Below the pieces are notes generated by a model. That model did no database searches and was not told where the DNA came from. It worked only from the letters and a program-made list of their open reading frames with translations. The translations under genes and the position numbers were made by a program. A DNA stretch of 64,000 bases from SXXZ01 sp041177965 (lineage in GTDB: Bacteria > Verrucomicrobiota > Verrucomicrobiia > Limisphaerales > UBA9464): the NCBI GenBank assembly GCA_041177965.1, contig JBEGWF010000032.1, positions 7,621 through 71,620 on the forward strand. Direction: 5' to 3'. Numbering within the stretch: the stretch's first letter is position 1; every line of letters begins with the position of its first letter. Below, piece by piece: positions 45,863-53,629 of this stretch.

Positions 45863-47736
45863 AGCCTGTCGAACCCATGGAATCCGGAGGGGTGCCCCCG
45901 GCTCTCGCGGACGGATTCGAGGAACTCGCCGCCGCGATCTGGCCGCCCTTGCCCGAGGGATCCCCGTTGTCGACCCATCAACCCCGGCTCCGCGCCCTGC
46001 TGGCCGAACTGTTGCGCAGGGCCGGCCTGGGCATCGGATCGATGTCCCTCGCGGAGGCTTCGCCGAGCCCCGAGGAGCGGTCCGCGCTCGACCGATGGAC
46101 CGGGTATTTAGCCATCGAGGGATCCAACCTGATGCTCCCTCGTTATGCCCGACAACTGCGGGAGATCCGGACCTTCGTGGAGGATCGGTGCCGCTCGGTG
46201 CCGCCGCGGCTGCCGGATGCCGAGGTGGCCCGTCATCTCCACGACATCCTGCCCCCAAAACGGAGATCCGGCGACGTCGGGGATCCCGACCGGCCCCTGT
46301 TCGACAATGCACAGCAGCGCCTCGCCATCGCCGCATTGGTCGATGCCCCCGTGGGGGTGCTGACAGGAGGCCCCGGCACCGGGAAGACGACCACGGCGGC
46401 CGCACTGCTGGCGGTCCGTCATCGACTCGATCCGGGACTCACCGCCGATCAGGTGCTGGTGGCCGCACCGACCGGCCGGGCGGCCAGTCGCATCGGCGAA
46501 GCCCTCTCGCTGGCCGCCACCCGATTGGAAGGCCTCGACGCGAACGATCGCGCCTTCCTGAGGAGCATCGCCACCACGACCCTCCATCGTGCCCTCGAGT
46601 GGGGACCGGAACCGCCGGAACGTGGCGGTCCGTATCGACGGAATGCGCTGAGACCGCTGGAGGTGCGGGTGATGCTGGTCGACGAGGCCAGCATGGTGGA
46701 TCTCGCCCTGATGCATGCGCTCGTCCGCGCCCTGCCCCCGGAGGCTTCACTGCTGCTGCTGGGCGATTGTGATCAACTGGAGAGCGTCGATGTCGGAGGG
46801 GTTCTCTCAGAGTGGGTCCAGGGGGCCAATGCACACCGGGCGCTGCCCGACGTTCTCCGGGATCGGCTCGCGGCCCGACTGGGTGTCGCCGCCGACCGGG
46901 TACAGGACGAGTACGATCAAGGTCTTCCACGGCTGACCGCCCCGGCAGGCATCACGGCGCCGCCGATGCCCGGGATGGTCGTGGGACTGCGCCACAGTTG
47001 GCGCGCGATGCACGCGCCGTGGATCCTCGATCTGGCCGACCGGGTGCGACCGGGCAGTCCCCATGGCCGGGAATCGGTCATCGAATGCTTCGCCCGTCAT
47101 GCGTCGCTGTCGGACCCGGTCCTCACCTGGCATCGCGACAGCCCCGATCGATCCCGCCGGCGGATCTGCCAGGAACGTTGGACACGCTGGGCGGAACAGG
47201 CCCGGACCTGGACGCGATGGTGTGGCGATTCCGACCCCGCGTCGCAGGGAGCGCAGGCCGAAGCCCTGCATCATCTCGGACGATTCCAACTGCTTTGCAG
47301 CACGAACCACCAGGTGGATCGGGCCAATCAGGCCGGCACGTCGCTGCTCTGGCCGCCCGGAAATCGCAGGCCGGGTGAACTTCCGCACGGATGCCCGGTG
47401 CTGATCCTCGCCAACGACCGTCCGTCGGGCCTGAGCAATGGCGATATCGGCATCGCACTCGGCCCCGTTGCCGGAGGTGCGGCCACCGTGGTGCTGTTTC
47501 CGGGGGCCGATGGAGTCCCACGGGTCATTCCACGGGTCCGCCTGCCGGCCCACCAACCGGCATTCGGACTGACCATCCACAAGAGTCAGGGCAGCGAATG
47601 GGACGAGGTGGCCCTGGAACTGCCACCCGACACCGGGTCGCGGCTGCTCACCCGCAATCTCCTCTACACGGGTGTCACGCGCTCGCGGCGTGTCCTAGAC
47701 CTGTTCGGGTCCGTCGAATCGCTCGACCTTCCATAG
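45859..47736 (+). CDS. recD: RecD, 5'-to-3' helicase subunit of RecBCD
   Basis: A 625-residue helicase with an N-terminal RecD-specific domain, Walker A GGPGTGKTT (about 170-178), VLVAAPTGRAASRI, DEASMVD, LGDCDQLESVDVGGVL, and the C-terminal LTIHKSQGSEWDEVAL and YTGVTRSRR motifs. It drives the faster strand of RecBCD. The ATG overlaps the recB stop. The last 62 bases overlap, antisense, the 3' end of the Y1 transposase gene; the conserved YTGVTRSRR is inside that overlap, so recD looks undamaged. Confidence 0.93.
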   Translation: MKPVEPMESGGVPPALADGFEELAAAIWPPLPEGSPLSTHQPRLRALLAELLRRAGLGIGSMSLAEASPSPEERSALDRWTGYLAIEGSNLMLPRYARQLREIRTFVEDRCRSVPPRLPDAEVARHLHDILPPKRRSGDVGDPDRPLFDNAQQRLAIAALVDAPVGVLTGGPGTGKTTTAAALLAVRHRLDPGLTADQVLVAAPTGRAASRIGEALSLAATRLEGLDANDRAFLRSIATTTLHRALEWGPEPPERGGPYRRNALRPLEVRVMLVDEASMVDLALMHALVRALPPEASLLLLGDCDQLESVDVGGVLSEWVQGANAHRALPDVLRDRLAARLGVAADRVQDEYDQGLPRLTAPAGITAPPMPGMVVGLRHSWRAMHAPWILDLADRVRPGSPHGRESVIECFARHASLSDPVLTWHRDSPDRSRRRICQERWTRWAEQARTWTRWCGDSDPASQGAQAEALHHLGRFQLLCSTNHQVDRANQAGTSLLWPPGNRRPGELPHGCPVLILANDRPSGLSNGDIGIALGPVAGGAATVVLFPGADGVPRVIPRVRLPAHQPAFGLTIHKSQGSEWDEVALELPPDTGSRLLTRNLLYTGVTRSRRVLDLFGSVESLDLP

Positions 47737-48697
47737 CGGCCGCAGGTCCGTTCCCGGCCGGTTTCACGAGGGAGTCTCGCCGGGCGGCCAACAGATTGGC
47801 CAGGCTCGAGGGTGACCCCATCCGCAGATGATCGGCGATCCACCTCAGCGTCATGGTGGTCTCGGAACGGAGCCTTTGGGCGATGACCGCCTTCGCCGGG
47901 TCGCCCTTGCGGCGTCCGACCAGGTCGGCATCGCTCCAACCGAGCCGGTCCAATTCGGACCGCAACAGGGACTCCGCCTTGTCGAAGGCGCTCTCCTTGG
48001 GGACATCGCCGGAAAGGGTCGCCCCGGTTCCTCCGTCCATCCGGGCCAGCAGGCCCTTGCGGAACGAGTCGTCGCCCCAGCACCAACCGCGACGGATACC
48101 GGCGTACCGCTCAGGTTCATCCTCATGGCGACGCGCCTCCAGCATCTGGCTGAACTGGCGACGCCCCGCCGCATTGTCTATCGGGATGCCCATGCCTCCC
48201 AGGACCCGATCCACCCGCAGCCACGATTGCCGTTCGCGGGGTCCCTCGAGGTAGGCCGGATAACTGCTCCAGGGGTACGACTGCAGCGGTTCGGACGGCC
48301 GCAAGAGATTGGCACGGACCGGATTCAAGTGGACGTACTCGCACACGGTCCGCAGGTAGTCGGGTTGGTCGGGTGCCACCAAAAGCGACTTGTAGCGGCC
48401 GCTGAAGAGGTGCCCGGAAAGCCCGTGCCGTCGATTGAACCGCAGGGTGTAGGTGCCCAGGAACCACTTCATCCCGGAAACGAGATTCCCCCGCGGTGTC
48501 TCCACCACCAGGTGGAAGTGGTTCCCCATGAGGCAATAGGCATGGACCTGCCAGTCGGCCTTGACGCAGGCGTCGTTCAAGGTGCCCAGAAACGCCTGAT
48601 GATCGACATCGTCGCGGAAGATCGACTCCCGACGGTCTCCCCGATTCAGGACATGGTAGATCGCGCCGGGGTATTCGATGCGGAGCTTGCGGGCCAT
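47675..48697 (-). CDS. REP-associated tyrosine transposase (Y1/RAYT family)
   Basis: A 340-residue single-strand DNA transposase of the IS200/RAYT type. The HUH motif is GNHFHLVVE (His60, His62), and the catalytic Tyr is probably Tyr121 in CEYVHLNPVRAN. A C-terminal helical part includes SLANLLAARR, typical of the longer RAYT group. These enzymes are domesticated and mobilise or maintain REP palindromes rather than moving themselves. Its last 20 codons are antisense to the end of recD, suggesting the tail arose from insertion beside recD. A REP-like sequence lies just upstream. Confidence 0.9.
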   Translation of the reverse strand: MARKLRIEYPGAIYHVLNRGDRRESIFRDDVDHQAFLGTLNDACVKADWQVHAYCLMGNHFHLVVETPRGNLVSGMKWFLGTYTLRFNRRHGLSGHLFSGRYKSLLVAPDQPDYLRTVCEYVHLNPVRANLLRPSEPLQSYPWSSYPAYLEGPRERQSWLRVDRVLGGMGIPIDNAAGRRQFSQMLEARRHEDEPERYAGIRRGWCWGDDSFRKGLLARMDGGTGATLSGDVPKESAFDKAESLLRSELDRLGWSDADLVGRRKGDPAKAVIAQRLRSETTMTLRWIADHLRMGSPSSLANLLAARRDSLVKPAGNGPAAAMEGRAIRRTRTGLGHAASA

Positions 48698-48738
48698 GGA
48701 TGGGAGAATGTCGGAGCGGCGACGTCGTGTAAATATGC

Positions 48739-48796
48739 GGGACCGACCCCTTTTGCTGCTTGGACTGGGGGTGGGTGCATGTTTTCCTTGGGAAAC
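48739..48796. repeat. REP-like sequence and inverted repeat upstream of the transposase
   Basis: Between the transposase start and the aminopeptidase start lie GGGACCGACCCC (48739-48750) and a 16-base inverted repeat, GTTTTCCTTGGGAAAC (48781-48796), ending 6 bases before the aminopeptidase ATG. The first resembles the palindromes found with RAYT genes; the second could be an operator or RNA hairpin. Confidence 0.4.
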
Positions 48797-48801
48797 ATCA
48801 C

Positions 48802-49917
48802 ATGAGCGACCCGCGTCACGCCAAACTGGCCAAGCTTCTCATCGAGTATTCCTGCGAGCTGAAGGCGGGAGAGAACATCCTGATGGACCTGGTGGACACG
48901 CCCGATGCGATGGCGGTGGAACTGATCCGCGCGGCCCGGGCCCGCGGGGCGACGCCGATCGTGGAGATGCGCCATTCGCGGGTGCTGCGCGAGGTGCAGA
49001 TCGGGACGGACGAGCGTCACGCCAGACTGGTGCGCGACCTGGAGCTCAACCGCATCCGCAAGATGCAGGCCTACATCGCCATCCGCGGCGCCAACAACGC
49101 CAGCGAGAACAGCGACGTGCCGTCCGAGAAGACCCGGCTCTATTCCAAGACCCTCCGCCCGGCGCTCGACCATCGGATCAACAAGACCCGCTGGTGCGTG
49201 CTGCGCTGGCCGACGCCCAGCATGGCCCAGTCGGCCAACATGAGCACCGAGGCCTTCGAGAAGTTCTACTTCGACGTGTGCACCATGGACTACGCCAAGA
49301 TGGCGCGGGCCGTGAAGCCGCTCGAGAAGCGCATGCGAAAGGCCGACAAGGTGCGGATCGTGGGCCCGGGCACGGACCTGTCGTTCTCCATCAAGAACAT
49401 CGGGGCCAAACCCTGCGAGGGCCTGCGCAACATCCCCGATGGCGAGTGCTTCAGCTGCCCGACGCTGAAATCCTCCAATGGAGTCATCACCTTCAACACC
49501 CCCACGCTGTACGCCGGCACCAAGTTCGAGGGCATCCGTCTGGAATTGAAGGACGGCCGGATCGTGAAGGCCACCTGCCAGGGCGGCACCGAACGCAAGC
49601 TCAACGAGATCCTGGACATGGACGCCGGGGCCCGCTCCATCGGCGAGTTCAGCCTCGGGTTCAACCCGTACATCCTGAACCCGATGTGCGACATCCTGTT
49701 CGACGAGAAGATCGCCGGATCGCTGCACTTCACCCCGGGTCAGGCCTACGAGGATCCGGGCAATGGCAACAAGTCGGCGGTGCACTGGGACATGGTCCTG
49801 ATCCAGCGGCCCGAATGGGGCGGAGGCGAGGTCTGGTTCGACTCCGAGCTGATCCGTCGCGATGGTCTGTTCGTGCCGAAGGACCTGCAGGGTCTCAATC
49901 CGGACCAACTCCGCTGA
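48802..49917 (+). CDS. M29-family aminopeptidase
   Basis: A 371-residue thermophilic-type (AmpS/PepS-like) metalloaminopeptidase that trims N-terminal residues from peptides in the cytoplasm; no signal peptide is seen. Metal-ligand context is visible in PDGECFSCPT (Glu), LHFTPGQAYEDPG (His, Tyr) and VHWDMVLIQR (His, Asp), as in M29. The ATG at 48802 gives the family start KLAKLLIEYSCELKAGENIL (20 residues). Together with the S9 and S46 enzymes it would complete peptide breakdown. It runs away from the transposase, with 104 bases between. Confidence 0.9.
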   Translation: MSDPRHAKLAKLLIEYSCELKAGENILMDLVDTPDAMAVELIRAARARGATPIVEMRHSRVLREVQIGTDERHARLVRDLELNRIRKMQAYIAIRGANNASENSDVPSEKTRLYSKTLRPALDHRINKTRWCVLRWPTPSMAQSANMSTEAFEKFYFDVCTMDYAKMARAVKPLEKRMRKADKVRIVGPGTDLSFSIKNIGAKPCEGLRNIPDGECFSCPTLKSSNGVITFNTPTLYAGTKFEGIRLELKDGRIVKATCQGGTERKLNEILDMDAGARSIGEFSLGFNPYILNPMCDILFDEKIAGSLHFTPGQAYEDPGNGNKSAVHWDMVLIQRPEWGGGEVWFDSELIRRDGLFVPKDLQGLNPDQLR

Positions 49918-49946
49918 CGAGGCCCTCCCCCGCGCGGGTCCAGAAC

Positions 49947-51038
49947 ATGACGCCCAGGTCCGCTCCCCTTCACCGCCGACCGTGGGCGTTCCGATCCGGG
50001 GCCGAAACCAAGCCCGAACAGCGCCATCGGCCCCACTCCCGGGCCCAATCCCCGTCCCGACGTGGGGCCCGACATCGCGCATGGCTCTGGCTGTGGCTCT
50101 GCACCGGGCTCCTCGTCCACGGCCCCGCCTGGGCCCGCGACTGGGAGCCGGGATTCCGGGACCTCGCCGCCTGGGGTCGCGACATGCACCTGCGCCCCAT
50201 CGCCAGGGGCGAGGATCTGCTCCTGACCAACCGCTGGACACGCATGCGGTTCCGGAAGGATTCCGACCGGATGACCTTCAACGAGGTGGAATTCCGCCTG
50301 TCGGATCGGATCCCCGTCGAGGGCGGCCGTTTCCGGGTCTCGCAGCGCGACATCGACTCGCTGCTGGCCCCCCTGCTGGCACCCCCTAAGCGATCGACGC
50401 GACCGATCCGGCGCATCGCCATCAACGCCGGCCACGGCGGCAAGGATCCCGGCAACATGGAGGGTCGGCGGATGGAGAAGACCTATACCCTCGACCTGGC
50501 CATCGATCTGGCCCGTCACCTGAAGGCGGCCGGATTCCAGGTGGTGTTCATCCGGAGTTCGGACCGGTTCATCGCCCTGCCCGACCGCGCCATCGCGGCC
50601 AACCGGGCCGACGCCGACCTGTACGTGAGTCTGCACTTCAACGGCTTCGACGGACCCGGCAACGATTCGGTGCAGGGCCTCGAGACCTATTGCCTGACGC
50701 CGGCGGGTGCCCCCTCCAGCAACGACTCCCAGCGCCGCGGCCGCATGGCAGGCTTCGAGGCCAACCGGTTCGACCGCGAGAACCTCACCCTGGCGCATCA
50801 GGTCCACAGGGCGATCCTCGACCAGACCCCGTTGACCGACCGAGGCGTCCGCAGGGCGCGCTTCAAGGAGCTGACCCTCCTACGGATGCCCGGACTGCTC
50901 ATCGAGGGCGGCTACATGACCCATACCGGCGACACCCGGCTGATGGACTCCAGGAAATCAAGGGATCAACTCGCCGCCGCCATCGCGGACGGCATCGTGC
51001 GGCACAAGAAACTGGTCGAGCGGGGAGCCCCGGAGTAG
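49947..51038 (+). CDS. N-acetylmuramoyl-L-alanine amidase (Amidase_3)
   Basis: A 363-residue exported peptidoglycan hydrolase that cuts the bond between MurNAc and the stem peptide. A basic N-terminus and hydrophobic stretch (WLWLWLCTGLLVHGPAWA, about 46-63) form the signal; the amidase domain starts near residue 150. Zinc ligands are in INAGHGGKD (His), RMEKTY (Glu) and VSLHFNG (His); the catalytic Glu is in LLIEGGYM. The long basic N-terminal tail before the signal could mean that the real start lies further in. It follows the aminopeptidase gene by 29 bases. Confidence 0.9.
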   Translation: MTPRSAPLHRRPWAFRSGAETKPEQRHRPHSRAQSPSRRGARHRAWLWLWLCTGLLVHGPAWARDWEPGFRDLAAWGRDMHLRPIARGEDLLLTNRWTRMRFRKDSDRMTFNEVEFRLSDRIPVEGGRFRVSQRDIDSLLAPLLAPPKRSTRPIRRIAINAGHGGKDPGNMEGRRMEKTYTLDLAIDLARHLKAAGFQVVFIRSSDRFIALPDRAIAANRADADLYVSLHFNGFDGPGNDSVQGLETYCLTPAGAPSSNDSQRRGRMAGFEANRFDRENLTLAHQVHRAILDQTPLTDRGVRRARFKELTLLRMPGLLIEGGYMTHTGDTRLMDSRKSRDQLAAAIADGIVRHKKLVERGAPE

Positions 51039-51094
51039 GCGGCCCACCGGCACGAACCGTTCGCGACCGCCCGCTGCCGGTCACCGGTAGCGAC

Positions 51095-53173
51095 TCACTT
51101 CCGCCTGCCGGTCATCAACTCGTCCACCAGCGGCTTGGCGGCATAGACGCTCCGAAGCGACTCGAGGATGCCCGCGCTGTGGACCGACAGGGCCCGGGCC
51201 TGGGTCTCCTCATAGGCGAAGCCGAGCACCAGCGACTCGATGTTGCCATCGAAGATGATGCCCACGAACTCGCCGTCTCGGTTCACCACCGGGCTGCCCG
51301 AGTTTCCGCCGATGATGTCGTGGGTGGACACGAAGTTGAAAGGCACCGCCGCGTTGATGGAACGGCGCTTCTTGAGCCACCGCTCCGGCAGGTCGAACGG
51401 AGGCCGACCCTCCATCTCGGCGGAACGCTCGAAGATGCCCCCGAGGGAGGTGGTGGCCGGGACGGCCTTGCCCCCCGATGTGTACCCCTTCACCACGCCG
51501 TAGGAGAGGCGCAGGGTGAAGGTGGCGTCGGGATACTGTCCCTTGCCTTCCAGGGCGAAGCGGGCAGCCGCGATCGCGGCATGGGCCTGCTTCTTGATCT
51601 CGGCCTGAGCCTCCATCAACTGTCGGACCTCACGGGCCTCGGCATCCACCGACTTGGACGCCAGGATGAGCGGATCATCGGAGGCGGCGATGGCCGCGGC
51701 CCCTCCCTTGTAGAGCCGGCGACGCTCGTCCACGGACCGCAGGCGGCTGCCCTGGATCAGCTCGGCGGCCCTCGTCCGGGGCGACCTGCCCGCGAGCACC
51801 TTCTTGACCGTCGGATGATCGGCCCCCAATTGCTCGCTCAGGTAGGTCAGCGAGTCGGACAGGTTGAGGATCTCGAGGTCGTTGTGGATGGGCTTGTCGG
51901 AGAACAACCCGAGCTCCAACGAGGCCCGGCCGGCCTCCGCGAACTCCCGCAGACGCTCGCCGTCGGGCTTCGGATATTCCTCGGCGGCGCGCACCAGGGT
52001 ATGGGCGATGTCGAACAACTCGGACTGGAACGCATGGCCCAGTTCCAACAGACGGTGGACGCGCTCATGCTGGGCGATCGTGGCCTGGGCCTCCTGGATG
52101 CGGTCGTAGGCCGCGGCGGCCGCGGCGAACGAGGGGGTGGCGGCGAGCTTCGACCGCAACGCCTTCTCCTGCTGACGCTTGGATTCCATCAGCGCCGGAT
52201 CGTACAGGCCGGCATGGCCGCCGTCGCGGGCCTTGCGGCTGTTCTGGATGCCGAACAATTCATCCTTCGCACGACGGGCGTTCTCGGCGCTGCGCTCGCT
52301 CCAGGAACGCAGCAGCACCTCACGCCGCTTCAGGTAGGCCAATGCGGTCGGGTACTGGCGGTCGCGCAGGTGCTCCAGTTCGGCGACGGTGAGCAGGCGC
52401 TCGGTGCGACCGGGATGTCCGGACACGAAGGTCAATTCGCCCTCGGCCGCCCCCTTCTGGGACCACTTGAGGAAGTGCGGCACCTTCACGGGCTTGCCGT
52501 TCTCGTAGGCCCGGAACAGGCAGATATCGAGATCGTAGCGGGGATACTCGAAATTGTCGGGATCGCCGCCGAAGAAGGCAACCTGCTGCTCGGGGGCGAA
52601 GACCAGTCGGACGTCGGTGTATTTCTTGAACCGGTAGAGGTGGTAGGCCCCGCCCTGATAGAGCGTGACCACGTCGGATCGCAGCCCGGTGGCATCGAGC
52701 GATTCCTTCTCAATGGCGGCCATGACCCGTCGGCGAGCCTTCACGGCGTCGTCCGGGGACATGCCCTCGGTCACCGCGGCGTTGACCCGGGCGGTCACGT
52801 CCACGATGGACTGCAGAACATTCAGTTCCAGATCCACACACGGGATCTCCTCGGCCTGGGAGCGGGCGTAGAACCCGTCCCGGAGGTAGTTCTTCTGGGA
52901 GCTGGACACCTTCTGGAGGGCGTCGGCCCCGACATGGTGGTTCGAGAGCACCAGACCGTCCTCGCTCACGAAGGAACCGGATCCCCCGGAGTTGAACCGC
53001 ACCGACGACTTCTGCAGGTGCTCCAGCCAGGCATCGGTCAATTCGAAGCCGTATTTCGCACGCACCCGCTCCCGAGGAGGATCGTTGTAGAGCCACATGC
53101 CCTCGTCGGAACGAAGGGCCCCGGTTCCGCAGATCACCGCCAGCGAGGCGGCCAGGAAGGTCTTGCGCGACAT
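51095..53173 (-). CDS. S46-family dipeptidyl peptidase (DPP7-like)
   Basis: A 692-residue exported peptidase with a signal peptide (about 1-22) that removes dipeptides from peptide N-termini. The chymotrypsin-like His is in LVLSNHHVG (about 80), the catalytic Ser in IGGNSGSPVVN near residue 630. The specificity position 18 residues after the Ser is Gly (FDGN), as in DPP7, which prefers hydrophobic P1, whereas DPP11 has Arg. Such enzymes release dipeptides for uptake in organisms that grow on protein. It is divergent from kup. Confidence 0.9.
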   Translation of the reverse strand: MSRKTFLAASLAVICGTGALRSDEGMWLYNDPPRERVRAKYGFELTDAWLEHLQKSSVRFNSGGSGSFVSEDGLVLSNHHVGADALQKVSSSQKNYLRDGFYARSQAEEIPCVDLELNVLQSIVDVTARVNAAVTEGMSPDDAVKARRRVMAAIEKESLDATGLRSDVVTLYQGGAYHLYRFKKYTDVRLVFAPEQQVAFFGGDPDNFEYPRYDLDICLFRAYENGKPVKVPHFLKWSQKGAAEGELTFVSGHPGRTERLLTVAELEHLRDRQYPTALAYLKRREVLLRSWSERSAENARRAKDELFGIQNSRKARDGGHAGLYDPALMESKRQQEKALRSKLAATPSFAAAAAAYDRIQEAQATIAQHERVHRLLELGHAFQSELFDIAHTLVRAAEEYPKPDGERLREFAEAGRASLELGLFSDKPIHNDLEILNLSDSLTYLSEQLGADHPTVKKVLAGRSPRTRAAELIQGSRLRSVDERRRLYKGGAAAIAASDDPLILASKSVDAEAREVRQLMEAQAEIKKQAHAAIAAARFALEGKGQYPDATFTLRLSYGVVKGYTSGGKAVPATTSLGGIFERSAEMEGRPPFDLPERWLKKRRSINAAVPFNFVSTHDIIGGNSGSPVVNRDGEFVGIIFDGNIESLVLGFAYEETQARALSVHSAGILESLRSVYAAKPLVDELMTGRRK

Positions 53174-53253
53174 GGGCCCAAGAACTCCCGGGAGCCGCCA
53201 TCCGTCAAGGGATGAATTGCCGGTCCGGCGGGCCACCCGGGCCCGCCCCCCTG

Positions 53254-53259
53254 TTGACA
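53254..53259 (+). promoter_or_regulatory. Possible -35 box for the kup leader
   Basis: A perfect TTGACA lies just upstream of the c-di-AMP riboswitch. The matching -10 is weak (TTAGCT, 17 bases on) and would place the start inside the aptamer, so the assignment is tentative. Confidence 0.3.
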
Positions 53260-53271
53260 GAAAGCCACCCT

Positions 53272-53447
53272 GCCGCTTAGCTCGCTCCGCAGCCGAAGCC
53301 CGGCCGGTGTCCCACCGAACGGGCGCGGGGGACCCAACGCCGGGGATGAATCCATCCCTCCGGCACGGGGCGCAGGGTCGGGAAACCGACCCGGGGCACT
53401 TCCAGGCCCTAGCCCGTCAGCTAACCTCGCAGGCACTTGGAAGGGTA
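53272..53447 (+). promoter_or_regulatory. ydaO-type c-di-AMP riboswitch upstream of kup
   Basis: The conserved blocks of the ydaO/yuaA RNA appear in order: CGCTTAG near 53275, GCGGGGGACCCAA (53325-53337), GGGGATGAATCC (53342-53353), a GGGTCGGGAAACCGACCC hairpin (53374-53391), and CCCGTCAGCTAACCTCGC (53413-53430) with AGGC following. This aptamer binds cyclic di-AMP and in Bacillus turns off genes for potassium uptake and osmolytes when the signal is high. It lies upstream of kup by about 180 bases, fitting exactly that role. Boundaries are approximate, and the expression platform was not identified. Confidence 0.93.
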
Positions 53448-53629
53448 TCCGGTCGTGCGCAGTTCGGCGGAGTCGATCCTGCGACAACGGTGACCCTGGG
53501 TCGCTGGTTTGTTGCGGACATCATGAAAACACCCCTCCCGTCGTCCGGGTTCCGGGCATTCCTGGCGGATCCAGGATCATGCCATCCATCGGAGCCCCTT
53601 TCGCAGCGCTCGCACCGGAATCCTCCGCT

